NCBI GenBank assembly: GCA_905233525.1
Contig: CAJOEW010000008.1
Span: 27,071 to 60,712 of the forward strand
Source of the DNA: an uncultured Synergistales bacterium
GTDB taxonomy: Bacteria > Synergistota > Synergistia > Synergistales > Aminobacteriaceae
Reading direction: 5' to 3'
DNA: 33,642 nucleotides
The notes under the pieces were generated by a model. It was not told where the DNA came from. It did not search any database and saw only the letters and a program-made list of their open reading frames with translations. Position 1 is the first letter of the stretch. The number at the start of each line of letters is the position of its first letter. Shown here piece by piece: positions 1 to 9,707 of the stretch. A program made the translations under genes and the position numbers.

Positions 1-476
<476 letters not shown>

Positions 477-482
477 TTAAAA

Positions 483-2495
483 TTATTTGCCTCCTAATAA
501 ATTTATAAACTCTTGCTCGTTTAAAACAGTTACGCCTAATTCTTGAGCTTTAAGTAATTTACTGCCTGGTTTATCGCCGGCTATCAAGTAATTTGTTTTT
601 TTGCTGACACTCTCTGAAATTTTACCGCCTGAATTTTTTATCAAGCTTTCTGCTTCAGCGCGTGTAAATGTTAAAGCTCCGGTCAATACAAAAATTTTTC
701 CGGCCAAGTCAGAATTTTTATTAGCGTTTTGATCTTCAAACTCATTATCAGCCGGCACGCCATAATATTTAAATTCTTCGAGCATATCAAGATTTTCAGG
801 TTGTCTGAAAAATTCAAATACATTTCCAGCTACAATATTTCCAATGCCGTCGATCGTCATGATCTCATTTAACGAAGCTGCACAAATATTTTCAAGAGTG
901 CCGAATTTATTAACGAGTAATTCAGCCGTGTTAATTCCTATTTCAGGTATACCCAGCGCTGCAATAAAAGCTGATAACGGACGCGATTTTGAATTTTCGA
1001 TATTATCAAGAATTTTTTGAGCGGTTTTGATCCCGATTCGATCTAAGCTTGTAAAATTCATGATATTTAATTTATATAAGTCCGTGATTTTTTCAATTGA
1101 GTGAGATTTAATTAAATCATCGCATAAGCTGTCGCCCAAGCCTTTTATATTCATACACTGACGCGACGCGAAATATTTCAGGCTCTCACGTAATTGCGCA
1201 GGACATGAATTTTTATTCGGACATCTGTAAGCCGTATCGCCTTCAACATGAATGATTTTATTATTACACGCAGGACATAGTTCAGGCATGTTAAAAATTT
1301 TTTCGCCGCCAGTTCTTTTTGAAATATCTACAGCAATAATTTCAGGGATTATTTCAGCAGCTTTACGAACACGAACATAATCGCCGAGCATAATATTTTT
1401 TCTGGCTATTTCGTCAAAATTATGAAGGCTGGCACGCTGAACAGTTGAGCCGGATATTTTTACAGGTTCTAAAATTGCGACCGGTGTTAAAACTCCTGTA
1501 CGTCCGACGGAAATTTTTATATCAAGCAATTTTGTTAAGGCTTCTTCAGGCGGATATTTAAAAGCTGCTGCCCATTTTGGAGCGTGGGATGTCGTGCCGA
1601 TATTCTGCCATTGCGTCAGATCGTCAAGCTTAATAACAACGCCGTCAGTTTCGTAATTTAAATTCGCGCGTTCGTTCTGCCAATGAGTGATAAATTTTTC
1701 AACGTCCGACAGATTTTCGCAATATGAATAAGCGCTTTGTACCGGTAAATTTTTTTCACTCAGCCATTTTAAAACGTCAAATTGTTTTGTTAATCCGTAT
1801 TTTTGAGCGTCGACCAGGTAATAAATAAATACGCTCAAATTTCTTTCGGCGACGATATTTTTATTAAGCTGTCTTAAAGTTCCTGCGGCGGCATTTCTAG
1901 GATTAGCGAATTTTATTTCACCGGCGGCCTCACGTTTTTGATTTAGAGCATTAAAATTATCGAGCGTCATCAAAACTTCACCGCGCAATTCAACACGGCC
2001 TGAAGGAAAATTTTTTAATTCAAGCGGAAGATTTTTAATCATGCGTAAATTTTCGGTAACGTCTTCACCTTCGTAACCATTGCCGCGCGTTGCACCCTGT
2101 ATAAAAATTCCGTCTTCATATATGAGTGATATAGCGAGGCCGTCAATTTTCATTTCACAAGTAAAACCGTTATCACCCTGATTTTTTGAGAGCCGATTAA
2201 AAAAATTAGCAAGCTCATCAAAATCAAACACGTTATCAAGCGACAACATAGGAATTGCGTGAGTAACTTTTGAGAATAATTTATTGGCCTGACCTCCAAC
2301 GCCGCGAGTCAAAAAATTTTCACGAACGTATTCAGGATATTCAGCCTCAAGTTTTTTTAACTGCCTTACAAGCTCATCGTACTCACTGTCAGAAATTTCG
2401 GGATTATCCTGTTCGTAATATAATTTCGCGTGATGTTCGATTGTGTTATAAAGCTCGTCAATATAAATCTGAGGCTGTTTATTCAAATTTTGCAT
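483..2495 (-). CDS. ligA: NAD-dependent DNA ligase LigA
   Basis: Seals nicks in duplex DNA during replication and repair using NAD+. 670 residues, the normal LigA length. Visible parts in order: the Ia/adenylation domain with the nucleotidyl-lysine motif EMKIDGL (Lys116); the OB-fold; a Cys4 zinc finger (CPAC...CPNKNSCPAQ, around residues 405-430); a helix-hairpin-helix region; and a C-terminal BRCT domain beginning near LAGKIFVLTGALTFTRAEAE. It starts 9 nt after the lysS stop and is followed at 6 nt by proS, so the three are probably cotranscribed. No truncation or lost catalytic residue is seen. Confidence 0.98.
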   Translation of the reverse strand: MQNLNKQPQIYIDELYNTIEHHAKLYYEQDNPEISDSEYDELVRQLKKLEAEYPEYVRENFLTRGVGGQANKLFSKVTHAIPMLSLDNVFDFDELANFFNRLSKNQGDNGFTCEMKIDGLAISLIYEDGIFIQGATRGNGYEGEDVTENLRMIKNLPLELKNFPSGRVELRGEVLMTLDNFNALNQKREAAGEIKFANPRNAAAGTLRQLNKNIVAERNLSVFIYYLVDAQKYGLTKQFDVLKWLSEKNLPVQSAYSYCENLSDVEKFITHWQNERANLNYETDGVVIKLDDLTQWQNIGTTSHAPKWAAAFKYPPEEALTKLLDIKISVGRTGVLTPVAILEPVKISGSTVQRASLHNFDEIARKNIMLGDYVRVRKAAEIIPEIIAVDISKRTGGEKIFNMPELCPACNNKIIHVEGDTAYRCPNKNSCPAQLRESLKYFASRQCMNIKGLGDSLCDDLIKSHSIEKITDLYKLNIMNFTSLDRIGIKTAQKILDNIENSKSRPLSAFIAALGIPEIGINTAELLVNKFGTLENICAASLNEIMTIDGIGNIVAGNVFEFFRQPENLDMLEEFKYYGVPADNEFEDQNANKNSDLAGKIFVLTGALTFTRAEAESLIKNSGGKISESVSKKTNYLIAGDKPGSKLLKAQELGVTVLNEQEFINLLGGK

Positions 2496-2504
2496 TGAGT
2501 CAAA

Positions 2505-4019
2505 TTAAATTTTCGGCTTCATTGTTGGGAATAATATAACGTCTCTTATCGAGCGTGCACCAGTTAAAAACATAACTACTCGATCGATTCCTATACCCAT
2601 TCCGCCTGTAGGAGGTAAGCCGGCTTCAATAGCGTTAATAAAATCTTCGTCAAGTGATTGAGCTTCTTCATCGCCTGCTTCTTTTTTACGCATTTGGTCT
2701 TCAAATCTTGCGCGCTGGTCGATTGGATCATTTAACTCGCTGAAAGCATTAGCAACTTCTTTACCGAACATGAACAATTCAAATCTATGTGTATAATCAG
2801 GATTATCAGGATCACGTTTTGAGAGCGGTGAAATTTCTACAGGATGGCCGGTTAAAAACGTTGGTTTGATCAATTTTTCTTCACAGAAATTTTCAAAGAA
2901 CATATTAAGCACAGCGAAACGGCTTTCATTACCTTTTAATTCGGCTCCTAAATTATGCTCGCGCGCGATATTTCTAGCTTGTTCATCGTCATTAACTTGT
3001 GTGAAATCTACGCCGGCATATTTTTTTACAGCTTCAAGCATAGAAATTTTTTCAAACGGCTGATTTAAATCGATCTGCATGTCATTCCATTCGATAATAT
3101 TTTTTCCGATGGATTGAGCTGCGTTTTTAATGAGTTCTTCAGCGAGCGTCATCATGTCGTTATAATCAGCATAAGGCCAATAAACTTCCATCATTGTAAA
3201 TTCCGGATTATGCATTGTATCAATACCTTCATTACGGAAATTGCGGCCAAGTTCATAAACGCGTCCCATCATTCCGACGACGAGCCTTTTTAAATGCAAT
3301 TCAAGAGCGATTCTCAAATACATTTCAATATTTAAGGCGTTATGAAAAGTTTTAAACGGTCTTGCATTTGCTCCGCTTGCTATAGTTGATAATACTGGCG
3401 TTTCAACTTCGAGCGTATTATGTTGGGCGAGAGTATTTCTAAACGATGAAATTATTTGCGAGCGTTGTTTAAAAATTTCTCTAACGTCAGGATTTGCTAT
3501 CAAGTCCAAATAGCGCTGCCTGTATCTTGTTTCAGTGTCAGTAAGTCCGTGCCATTTTTCAGGAAGAGGACGTATAGCCTTTGTTAATAATTTAAACTCG
3601 TTTACAAAAATTGTTAATTCGCCGCGTCTAGTTCTGCAGGGATGTCCAACGATTCCGATCCAATCGCCTGTATCAACCCATTTTTTTAAGAAGTCATAAT
3701 TTTTTTCGCCGACGGCATTAAGCTGGAAATATAATTGAATTCTTGATGTTTCATCAGCAAGATCTGCAAAAGCGGCTTTACCTTGTCTTCTGATAGTCAT
3801 GATACGTCCGGCAGTTTTAAGGACAGCGTTTTGATCTTCTTGTTCAGGCTGTAAATTATCGAACTGGTTACGGATTTCAGCTAAAGTAATTTCACGCGGC
3901 CAAGTTTCATTTACGAACGGATCATAATTTTCCTCAGTTTTAAGGCGTAACAATTTATCTTTACGCTGTTTAACGATCTCATTATCTTCAGGGCTGTTTA
4001 ATAAAATTTCTTGTGTCAT
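2505..4019 (-). CDS. lysS: Lysyl-tRNA synthetase, class II
   Basis: Charges tRNA-Lys. 504 residues, typical of bacterial class II LysRS. The N-terminal OB-fold anticodon-binding domain covers roughly residues 60-170 (AGRIMTIRRQGKAAFADLAD). The catalytic core shows motif 2 (RNEGIDTMHNPEFTMMEVYW) and motif 3 (GGMGIGIDRVVMFLTG) close to the C-terminus. The ATG is preceded by GGAG at about 12 nt. It is the first gene of the lysS-ligA-proS run and lies divergent from prmA across a 141-bp gap that carries a possible -10 for this gene. No anomalies seen. Confidence 0.98.
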   Translation of the reverse strand: MTQEILLNSPEDNEIVKQRKDKLLRLKTEENYDPFVNETWPREITLAEIRNQFDNLQPEQEDQNAVLKTAGRIMTIRRQGKAAFADLADETSRIQLYFQLNAVGEKNYDFLKKWVDTGDWIGIVGHPCRTRRGELTIFVNEFKLLTKAIRPLPEKWHGLTDTETRYRQRYLDLIANPDVREIFKQRSQIISSFRNTLAQHNTLEVETPVLSTIASGANARPFKTFHNALNIEMYLRIALELHLKRLVVGMMGRVYELGRNFRNEGIDTMHNPEFTMMEVYWPYADYNDMMTLAEELIKNAAQSIGKNIIEWNDMQIDLNQPFEKISMLEAVKKYAGVDFTQVNDDEQARNIAREHNLGAELKGNESRFAVLNMFFENFCEEKLIKPTFLTGHPVEISPLSKRDPDNPDYTHRFELFMFGKEVANAFSELNDPIDQRARFEDQMRKKEAGDEEAQSLDEDFINAIEAGLPPTGGMGIGIDRVVMFLTGARSIRDVILFPTMKPKI

Positions 4020-4061
4020 AAAAAAAAATTCTCCATAAATAAAATAAATTCAATCCGCAAT

Positions 4062-4067
4062 ATTATA
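4062..4067 (-). promoter_or_regulatory. Possible -10 element for lysS
   Basis: The minus strand reads TATTATAAT here, about 43 nt upstream of the lysS ATG and in the right orientation. No convincing -35 hexamer sits 16-18 bp upstream, so the call rests on the -10 match and the divergent gap alone. Confidence 0.3.
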
Positions 4068-4125
4068 ATAGCTATGATTTTCAGCGCATGGCCATGAAAT
4101 TTTTTATGCATGTGATTACGTGTTA

Positions 4126-4131
4126 TATAAT
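4126..4131 (+). promoter_or_regulatory. Possible -10 element for the prmA operon
   Basis: A perfect TATAAT lies 30 bp upstream of the prmA ATG, followed by an AGGAGG ribosome site at 4146-4151. The -35 region is weak (TTTATG at 17 bp spacing). The palindrome CATGGCCATG at 4087-4096 lies just upstream of the -35 position. Confidence 0.4.
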
Positions 4132-4160
4132 GCGCGAGAATTTCAGGAGGTTTTCTTTAA

Positions 4161-5045
4161 ATGCAGGACGATAAAAATTTTTGGCACACTGTTGAATTTA
4201 AAATCAGCCGCGCTCAAAACATTAACGACGCTCTAAACGAAGAACAGTTATATACAATCGCAGAATTAACAAATGCTAAAGGCTCTGAAATTTTTAATGA
4301 CAATGAAAATATTTATCTGAGAGCGCATTATAATTCAAACGTCGATCTTGATACGCTGCTTGATAATATAAACAACACACTCAAAAATTTTCAGGATATT
4401 AAAATTCATAAACACTACGAAATTAAAAATCAATCTTGGGCAACGCAGCATATTGATGCCTTCCCGCCGCTGGACGTTGGAAAAAATTTAACGGTCTCTG
4501 CTCCATGGCACGAAGATAAATTAAACAAGAACAGAACAAATTTATTTATATTCCCTGCCAGCGCATTCGGTACAGGCTATCACGAAAGCACACAGATCGC
4601 GCTGACACTGTTGGAAGAATGCGTGAAACAAGGCGATAAAATTTTAGACGTTGGCACAGGCAGCGGCATATTATCAATCGCAGCTGTTAAGCTTGGAGCT
4701 GAACATGCTTACGCACGAGATATAGATCCGGCTGTAATTGACGAAGTTAAACGCAATATCGAACTCAATAAAATAAATTTTGATAAGTTTACGTTAGAAG
4801 TTGCTGACCTCGCTAAAAATTTTGATCAGCGTGTGAATATCTTGACGGCAAATATTTTATTACCGCCCAATCTGGAATTATTACCGGAAATTAAAAATAT
4901 TCTCGAAAATAACGGCAATGCGATTTTTTCAGGAATGACTCTTAATGAGCGTGATGTATTCGTTGATGCGCTGATTAAAAATAATTTCAAGATCATACGC
5001 GAATTAAAATTAAATGACTGGTGGGGATGTCAGGCGGCCTTATGA
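4161..5045 (+). CDS. prmA: Ribosomal protein L11 methyltransferase PrmA
   Basis: SAM-dependent methyltransferase acting on ribosomal protein L11. 294 residues, normal for PrmA. The C-terminal Rossmann domain is preceded by the family's GTGYHESTQIAL segment and contains the SAM loop LDVGTGSGILS. The later ANILLPPNLELLPEI matches the PrmA substrate-side motif. AGGAGG lies 9 nt before the ATG. Its TGA overlaps the ATG of mtaB (ATGA), so the two genes are translationally coupled. First gene of a three-gene plus-strand operon. Confidence 0.93.
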   Translation: MQDDKNFWHTVEFKISRAQNINDALNEEQLYTIAELTNAKGSEIFNDNENIYLRAHYNSNVDLDTLLDNINNTLKNFQDIKIHKHYEIKNQSWATQHIDAFPPLDVGKNLTVSAPWHEDKLNKNRTNLFIFPASAFGTGYHESTQIALTLLEECVKQGDKILDVGTGSGILSIAAVKLGAEHAYARDIDPAVIDEVKRNIELNKINFDKFTLEVADLAKNFDQRVNILTANILLPPNLELLPEIKNILENNGNAIFSGMTLNERDVFVDALIKNNFKIIRELKLNDWWGCQAAL

Positions 5046-6337
5046 GTTTAATACTTGTTCATGTTTTGGGCTGCCGTTCGAGTTTATACGAGGGCGAATT
5101 TATTGCGAACGAACTTATTTTGCATGGCCATGAAATTACGGACGATATTAAATCAAATTTTAATGCTGCCGTGATCGTTACTTGTTCCGTAACTTCTGAA
5201 GCCGATAAAAAATGCAGACAAATCATCAGACGCGTAAAACGTTCGTTAAATGATAAAGGCGTATTAGCTGTGTGCGGATGTTGGTCTGAAAAAATTGATC
5301 CGGTTCAGGCTCAAGAATTAGGCATAAACATTTTAACAGGCTCGCGTCATAAAAATATATTGCCTGGAATTTTAGACGGTTATATAAAAAATGATTGTAA
5401 AAAATTTTTGGACTTACGCACGGAATTTAATAATAATAATCACGAATGGGAAGAGCTTAAAATTTCAAAACCTGTCATACATTCGCGAGCGTTCATAAAA
5501 ATCCAAGACGGCTGCGATCATTTTTGTACTTACTGCATAATACCGTTTTTAAGAGGCCGTCCTGTCAGCAGACCTGTAAATAACGTTATCGAAGAAGTTA
5601 AGCAGGTTATTTCAAACGGCGCTCAGGAAATTATTTTAACAGGCATTCACTTAGGACTTTACGGGCGCGATTTCGGAGGATCACTGGCAGATTTAATAAA
5701 TGCTCTTTCAAAATTAAATATCAAACGTCTGCGTATGGGTTCTCTTGAGCCGTTCTGCCTTGATGAGAATTTATTAAGCGCTTTAAAAAACTGCGAATCG
5801 TTTTGCAGACATTTACATTTACCGTTACAGAGCGGAGACGATGAAATTTTAAAATCAATGCGCCGCGGCTATACTTCGTGTGAATTTATAAAATTATGTG
5901 ACCGCGCAAGAGATATTTTAGGCGACGAGCTTCATATTTCATCGGACATAATGATCGGTTTTCCTGGCGAGACTGAAAAAAATTTCAACAACACTTTACA
6001 GACAATGCGAGACTCAAATTTTGGACGTGTTCATATTTTTCCATATTCTGAACGTGCGGGAACATTAGCTGTAAATTTTTCAGACAAGGTCAGCGAACAA
6101 ATTAAATCAATCCGAAAAAATCAAGCGCTTGAATTAGGCCGTGAGCTTCTTAATAATTATGCCTCGAAATTCATAGGCCATGACGTAAAAATCTTAATTG
6201 AGAATAATTCTAAAGGCTACACAGAAAATTATATTGAAGCCGTGATATTAAAAGAGCTTAATAAAATCAACAAGAATGAAATTTATACACTGAAAGCCGT
6301 AAACATGCGTGAGGGCGTTTTGGAATGCGTTCAATAG
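5042..6337 (+). CDS. mtaB: tRNA t6A37 methylthiotransferase MtaB
   Basis: Radical-SAM enzyme that converts t6A37 to ms2t6A37 in ANN-decoding tRNAs. The N-terminal UPF0004 domain carries cluster cysteines at about 11, 48 and 80. The radical-SAM motif CDHFCTYC provides Cys158/162/165, and the family's PFLRGRPVSRP follows. A C-terminal TRAM domain begins near VKILIENNSKGY. I chose the ATG that overlaps the prmA stop as ATGA, with AGGCGG 5 nt upstream; an in-frame GTG 21 nt upstream is less likely. The 3' end overlaps the next gene by 13 bp. MtaB rather than MiaB or RimO is inferred from general likeness and the prmA neighbour. Confidence 0.88.
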   Translation: MSLILVHVLGCRSSLYEGEFIANELILHGHEITDDIKSNFNAAVIVTCSVTSEADKKCRQIIRRVKRSLNDKGVLAVCGCWSEKIDPVQAQELGINILTGSRHKNILPGILDGYIKNDCKKFLDLRTEFNNNNHEWEELKISKPVIHSRAFIKIQDGCDHFCTYCIIPFLRGRPVSRPVNNVIEEVKQVISNGAQEIILTGIHLGLYGRDFGGSLADLINALSKLNIKRLRMGSLEPFCLDENLLSALKNCESFCRHLHLPLQSGDDEILKSMRRGYTSCEFIKLCDRARDILGDELHISSDIMIGFPGETEKNFNNTLQTMRDSNFGRVHIFPYSERAGTLAVNFSDKVSEQIKSIRKNQALELGRELLNNYASKFIGHDVKILIENNSKGYTENYIEAVILKELNKINKNEIYTLKAVNMREGVLECVQ

Positions 6338-7263
6338 CGATAGATTACGGTTCAGAATATTTGCGAGCTGGAATTTTTGACGGCCGTTATCGTTTAATTG
6401 CTTCCGGTAAAAATTTACTTGAGATCCGTGAAGGCAGTGAAATTTTTTTTAATGACTTCGTTTCATCGTGCTTAATAGCTGTTCAAAAAAATTACACGCC
6501 TGAAAAATTAAACGCCATAAAAAATAATGCTAACGAGGCCGGATTTGATTACGTTGATTTTATAACAGATACGCAGGCGAAAATATCTGCACTGGACGAA
6601 AATATAAATTCGGCTTTAATTTTGGATATGGGCGCGTCTAAAACAGAACTTGAAATTATTTCGCAGAGCCAGTCAGAAAAGATTTCAGAGCTTAAAAATT
6701 TCAACGGCAATTATTTTAATAAAATATTCTCAGAATTTTTGAGTACTCGCCTGTTACATAATATAAAGGCTATCGAAGCTGACGGAATAAAAAAAGATCT
6801 GACAGATAAAGAAATTCTCATAATCGGAGGCAAAAAAATTTACCGTTATGATTTTGAGCGGCTTATAAGATTTCATATTTTCGACGCTGTGAATTTTATA
6901 AACGCAATGATCAGAATTTACGAGCCTGAAAAATTTTTCATAACCGGCGGACTTGCGAATATCCCGATCGTAAAAAATATTATTGAGCGCGACACGATTA
7001 TGAAGCCTGAATTTACGAGCGATTTAATTTTAAAGGGCGCTTCGATTCTTGCTGTATTGAACGATAAAAAAAATGATAATAAAGCGCGTTTGAAAGCCTT
7101 GCAGGAAAATTTTAAAGCAGTACGGAATTTTTTAACGCCTTCACAGAATGACCGCGTGAACAGATTTTTTAATCAGGCTTTGAATTTAAAAGGCAATGCA
7201 AATATAAACGCTCTTGAAAATTTATTAAACGAACTCAAAAAAACAGCTCCCGAATCAAAATGA
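6325..7263 (+). CDS. Small Hsp70/actin-fold ATPase, nucleotide-binding domain only
   Basis: 312-residue protein with the ASKHA ATPase fold. Phosphate-1 loop IAIDYGSEYLRAG (4-16), phosphate-2 LILDMGASKTELEI (98-111), and an adenosine loop KFFITGGLANIPIV (203-216). The stretch before phosphate-2 (NANEAGFDYVDFITDTQAKI) has the spacing of the Hsp70 nucleotide-binding domain. There is no substrate-binding domain; the last ~60 residues are charged and helical instead. It starts inside the end of mtaB (13-bp overlap) with GAGG about 10 nt upstream. Specific function is unknown; a DnaK/FtsA-like role is not shown. Alternatives are a degenerate chaperone or an activator-type ATPase of the BadF class. 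Confidence 0.7.
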   Translation: MRSIAIDYGSEYLRAGIFDGRYRLIASGKNLLEIREGSEIFFNDFVSSCLIAVQKNYTPEKLNAIKNNANEAGFDYVDFITDTQAKISALDENINSALILDMGASKTELEIISQSQSEKISELKNFNGNYFNKIFSEFLSTRLLHNIKAIEADGIKKDLTDKEILIIGGKKIYRYDFERLIRFHIFDAVNFINAMIRIYEPEKFFITGGLANIPIVKNIIERDTIMKPEFTSDLILKGASILAVLNDKKNDNKARLKALQENFKAVRNFLTPSQNDRVNRFFNQALNLKGNANINALENLLNELKKTAPESK

Positions 7264-7284
7264 TCCAGGAGCAAAAATTTCTTT
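7237..7284. terminator. Bidirectional Rho-independent terminator
   Basis: GCTCC at 7246-7250 pairs with GGAGC at 7268-7272, with an inner ATCA/TGAT pairing. On the minus strand the hairpin runs into a run of seven T (TGTTTTTTT) and would end the esterase transcript. On the plus strand the tail is weaker (AAAAATTTCTTT). It overlaps the last codons of the Hsp70-like gene. Confidence 0.7.
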
Positions 7285-7303
7285 GAGCTATTCACAAAAA
7301 CTA

Positions 7304-8275
7304 TTAAAGACCTTTTTTAAGGTACTTATCATAGAAATCAACTATGACTTTCATTACAGGCTCCTGACACCAATAAACACCGCCATGGCCTGCACCTGTT
7401 ACGATATAGCGCTCGCTTTCAATTCCTTTAGCTTGTAACGCCTGGAAAATTAAATCAGTCTGGCTCGGTGATACAAGTGGATCTGCGCTGCCATGCATTA
7501 ACAACATCGGAGCAGACTTTTCAGAAATGTGATTGATCGGATTCGCATAATCAACAAGTTCTTTATTTTCAGGTGCTAAAACTCCGCCGTCCTTTCCTCC
7601 AAATGGAAGAGCGCCTATAACCCATAATGCTTCAGTTGCTCCTGCTGATTTATGCTGGTCTTGAATCTCTTGTGAATAATCCGCACCGACCACCGTTAAA
7701 TCTGAAAGTCCGTACATATCGACAGCACATAAAACATCGCTTGAATAATCAAGATATTCGCCTTTGTCAAAAGTTTTATCGCCGTTTGTTATTCCTGTGA
7801 AAGCTGATAAATAACCGCCGGCACTGTCACCCAAAACACCAACGCGCTCAGGATCAATATTAAATTTATCAGCGTGTGCTCTTAACCAGCGTATAGCAGT
7901 CTTTACATCTTCGAGAGGCTGCGGAAATTTTCCAAGAGGTGCAACTCTGTATTCAATGCTCGCTACAACATAACCGGCTTCAGCTAAACGCATTCTGATT
8001 TGAGGCAGATTATTACGCGGTGCCATGATAAAGCCTCCGCCTGTCACAAAAACAATTAACGGGCATTTTTCTTTAACTTTAGGCTGAAAGACATCCATGT
8101 AAAGCGTATAACGTAATGAACCGCGGGCAACACCTTCAGCAAACGGAACGTTCTCCCAAAATCCGATCTCATGTACTTCAGGCTCAATCGTTATGACTTT
8201 ACTCGGAACAGGTTCAGCTGAAACGACAGAAGCTAACGCAAAAACTAAAAGCGCTGATAAAAAAACTTTACGCAT
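7304..8275 (-). CDS. Secreted alpha/beta-hydrolase (carboxylesterase-like)
   Basis: Exported serine hydrolase of the esterase/lipase fold, 323 residues. The signal peptide is MRKVFLSALLVFALASVVSA, with predicted cleavage after Ala20. The nucleophile elbow GDSAGG gives Ser151; the likely acid is Asp265 (HGSADPLVS) and the base His297 (GAGHGG). The oxyanion segment is TGGGF instead of the common HGGGF. I placed the start at 8275 because AGGAGG lies directly upstream and the signal peptide then begins at residue 1; a longer frame to 8353 would run back into cobA-hemD. Substrate unknown. It is last in the hemC run, but a job in tetrapyrrole synthesis is unlikely. Confidence 0.85.
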   Translation of the reverse strand: MRKVFLSALLVFALASVVSAEPVPSKVITIEPEVHEIGFWENVPFAEGVARGSLRYTLYMDVFQPKVKEKCPLIVFVTGGGFIMAPRNNLPQIRMRLAEAGYVVASIEYRVAPLGKFPQPLEDVKTAIRWLRAHADKFNIDPERVGVLGDSAGGYLSAFTGITNGDKTFDKGEYLDYSSDVLCAVDMYGLSDLTVVGADYSQEIQDQHKSAGATEALWVIGALPFGGKDGGVLAPENKELVDYANPINHISEKSAPMLLMHGSADPLVSPSQTDLIFQALQAKGIESERYIVTGAGHGGVYWCQEPVMKVIVDFYDKYLKKGL

Positions 8276-8300
8276 AAAAAAATAACCTCCTAAAAATTTT

Positions 8301-9707
8301 TTACACTTCGAAAATATTAAGCACAGCCTCATAGATTGACGTAATGTCAGCACGCTTTGAGATTACGACGTTCTTAAAACCTGATAAGCGCGCTTGTAAT
8401 GCAGTCTTTTCGCCTATACATATGACTTGAATATCTCGATATCCGTTTGTATTCATGGCGAAGCTTTTTACAGTTGACGAACTCGTGAAAATAATTGCGT
8501 CAATAAAATCAGGCACATCGAATTTTACATAACTTGTTTTATAAACATGAACGGTATTAAAGCTTATTGATCGCGCTGTTAAAATTTCATCGATCTCGCT
8601 GCTAACGTCTAAGGCTCTTAATAATAAAACACGTCCGTTTAATTTTTCTGCCAAGTGTTTACCGTCATAAATATCAGGCATAATATCAACACGCAGTCCA
8701 AAATTTTTTAATTCATTTGCTGTAGCTGATCCTATTGCTGCGATTTTGGCGTTTAAAATTTCTCTAATATCGCGTTCAGTTTCACGAAGCAGTTCAAAAA
8801 ACGCACGCACGCCCGTTACACTCGTAAATGCTATAAAATCATAACAGCCTAAATCAAAATTATTTAATGCGCCGTGTAAAGTTTCAAACTTTATTGCAGG
8901 CAAGTGAATAATTTCAGCGCCTTCATCTCTTAATAATCTCGATAACTCATCAGCGCGGCCTTCAGGTCTTGTCAAAAGAATTCTTTTACCGTGCAGTCTG
9001 CCGTAATGAATTAAATTTAAGCCTGCAATTTTTCCGATAACGATCACGGCTGGAGGCTGGATATTAAAATTTTCATGAGCGAATTTTTTTAAATCAGCCC
9101 GTATAATTTTCTGCATGGCCATGGCTCCGTTTTGAATAATTGCGCATGGTGTAGAGCCGTCAAAATTTGAGTTTAATAATTTTTCTGCGATATCTTTAAT
9201 TCTTGACGCGCCCATTAAAAAAATCAGGCTGCGCTCATCAAAATCAGGTATCAAATTATTTTTATTATGCGCCGTGAAAATGCTTACGCCTGAATTAAAA
9301 TCTCTGTGTGTAACTGGAATGCCGGCTAATTCAGGAACAGCGACCGCAGAACTTACACCAGGAACGATTTCAAACGCGATATTATTTTTTATAAGCGCCT
9401 CAACCTCTTCACCGCCTCGTCCAAATAAAAACGGATCGCCGCCTTTTAATCTTACGACGCGTTTATTATTTTTTGCGTGAGTAATAATTAAATTTTCGAT
9501 CTCGCGTTGATTTACAGGATGAGAATTTGCAGATTTACCGACGTTAATTTTTAAAGCCTGTTCAGGAATTATAGATAACACGCCGTCGCCAACAAGTCTG
9601 TCATAAATAACTACGTCAGAATTTTTTATAACTTCATAGCCGCGCAATGTTAATAGGTTTAAATTTCCCGGGCCTGCACCAACGAGCCAGACGTTAATTT
9701 TTTTCAT
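8301..9707 (-). CDS. cobA-hemD: Fused uroporphyrinogen-III methyltransferase / uroporphyrinogen-III synthase
   Basis: Bifunctional tetrapyrrole enzyme, 468 residues. Residues 1-~237 are the SUMT/CobA domain: VWLVGAGPGNLNLLTLRG at the N-terminus, VVRLKGGDPFLFGRGGEE (84-101) and GIPVTHRDF. Residues ~240-468 are HemD, starting at GKRILLTRPEGRADEL. HemD cyclises hydroxymethylbilane to uroporphyrinogen III; CobA methylates it to precorrin-2 for corrinoids or siroheme. The ATG at 9707 overlaps the end of hemC by 14 bp with GGAG upstream, so I chose it over the longer frame to 9737. This fusion next to hemC is common in anaerobes. Confidence 0.95.
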   Translation of the reverse strand: MKKINVWLVGAGPGNLNLLTLRGYEVIKNSDVVIYDRLVGDGVLSIIPEQALKINVGKSANSHPVNQREIENLIITHAKNNKRVVRLKGGDPFLFGRGGEEVEALIKNNIAFEIVPGVSSAVAVPELAGIPVTHRDFNSGVSIFTAHNKNNLIPDFDERSLIFLMGASRIKDIAEKLLNSNFDGSTPCAIIQNGAMAMQKIIRADLKKFAHENFNIQPPAVIVIGKIAGLNLIHYGRLHGKRILLTRPEGRADELSRLLRDEGAEIIHLPAIKFETLHGALNNFDLGCYDFIAFTSVTGVRAFFELLRETERDIREILNAKIAAIGSATANELKNFGLRVDIMPDIYDGKHLAEKLNGRVLLLRALDVSSEIDEILTARSISFNTVHVYKTSYVKFDVPDFIDAIIFTSSSTVKSFAMNTNGYRDIQVICIGEKTALQARLSGFKNVVISKRADITSIYEAVLNIFEV

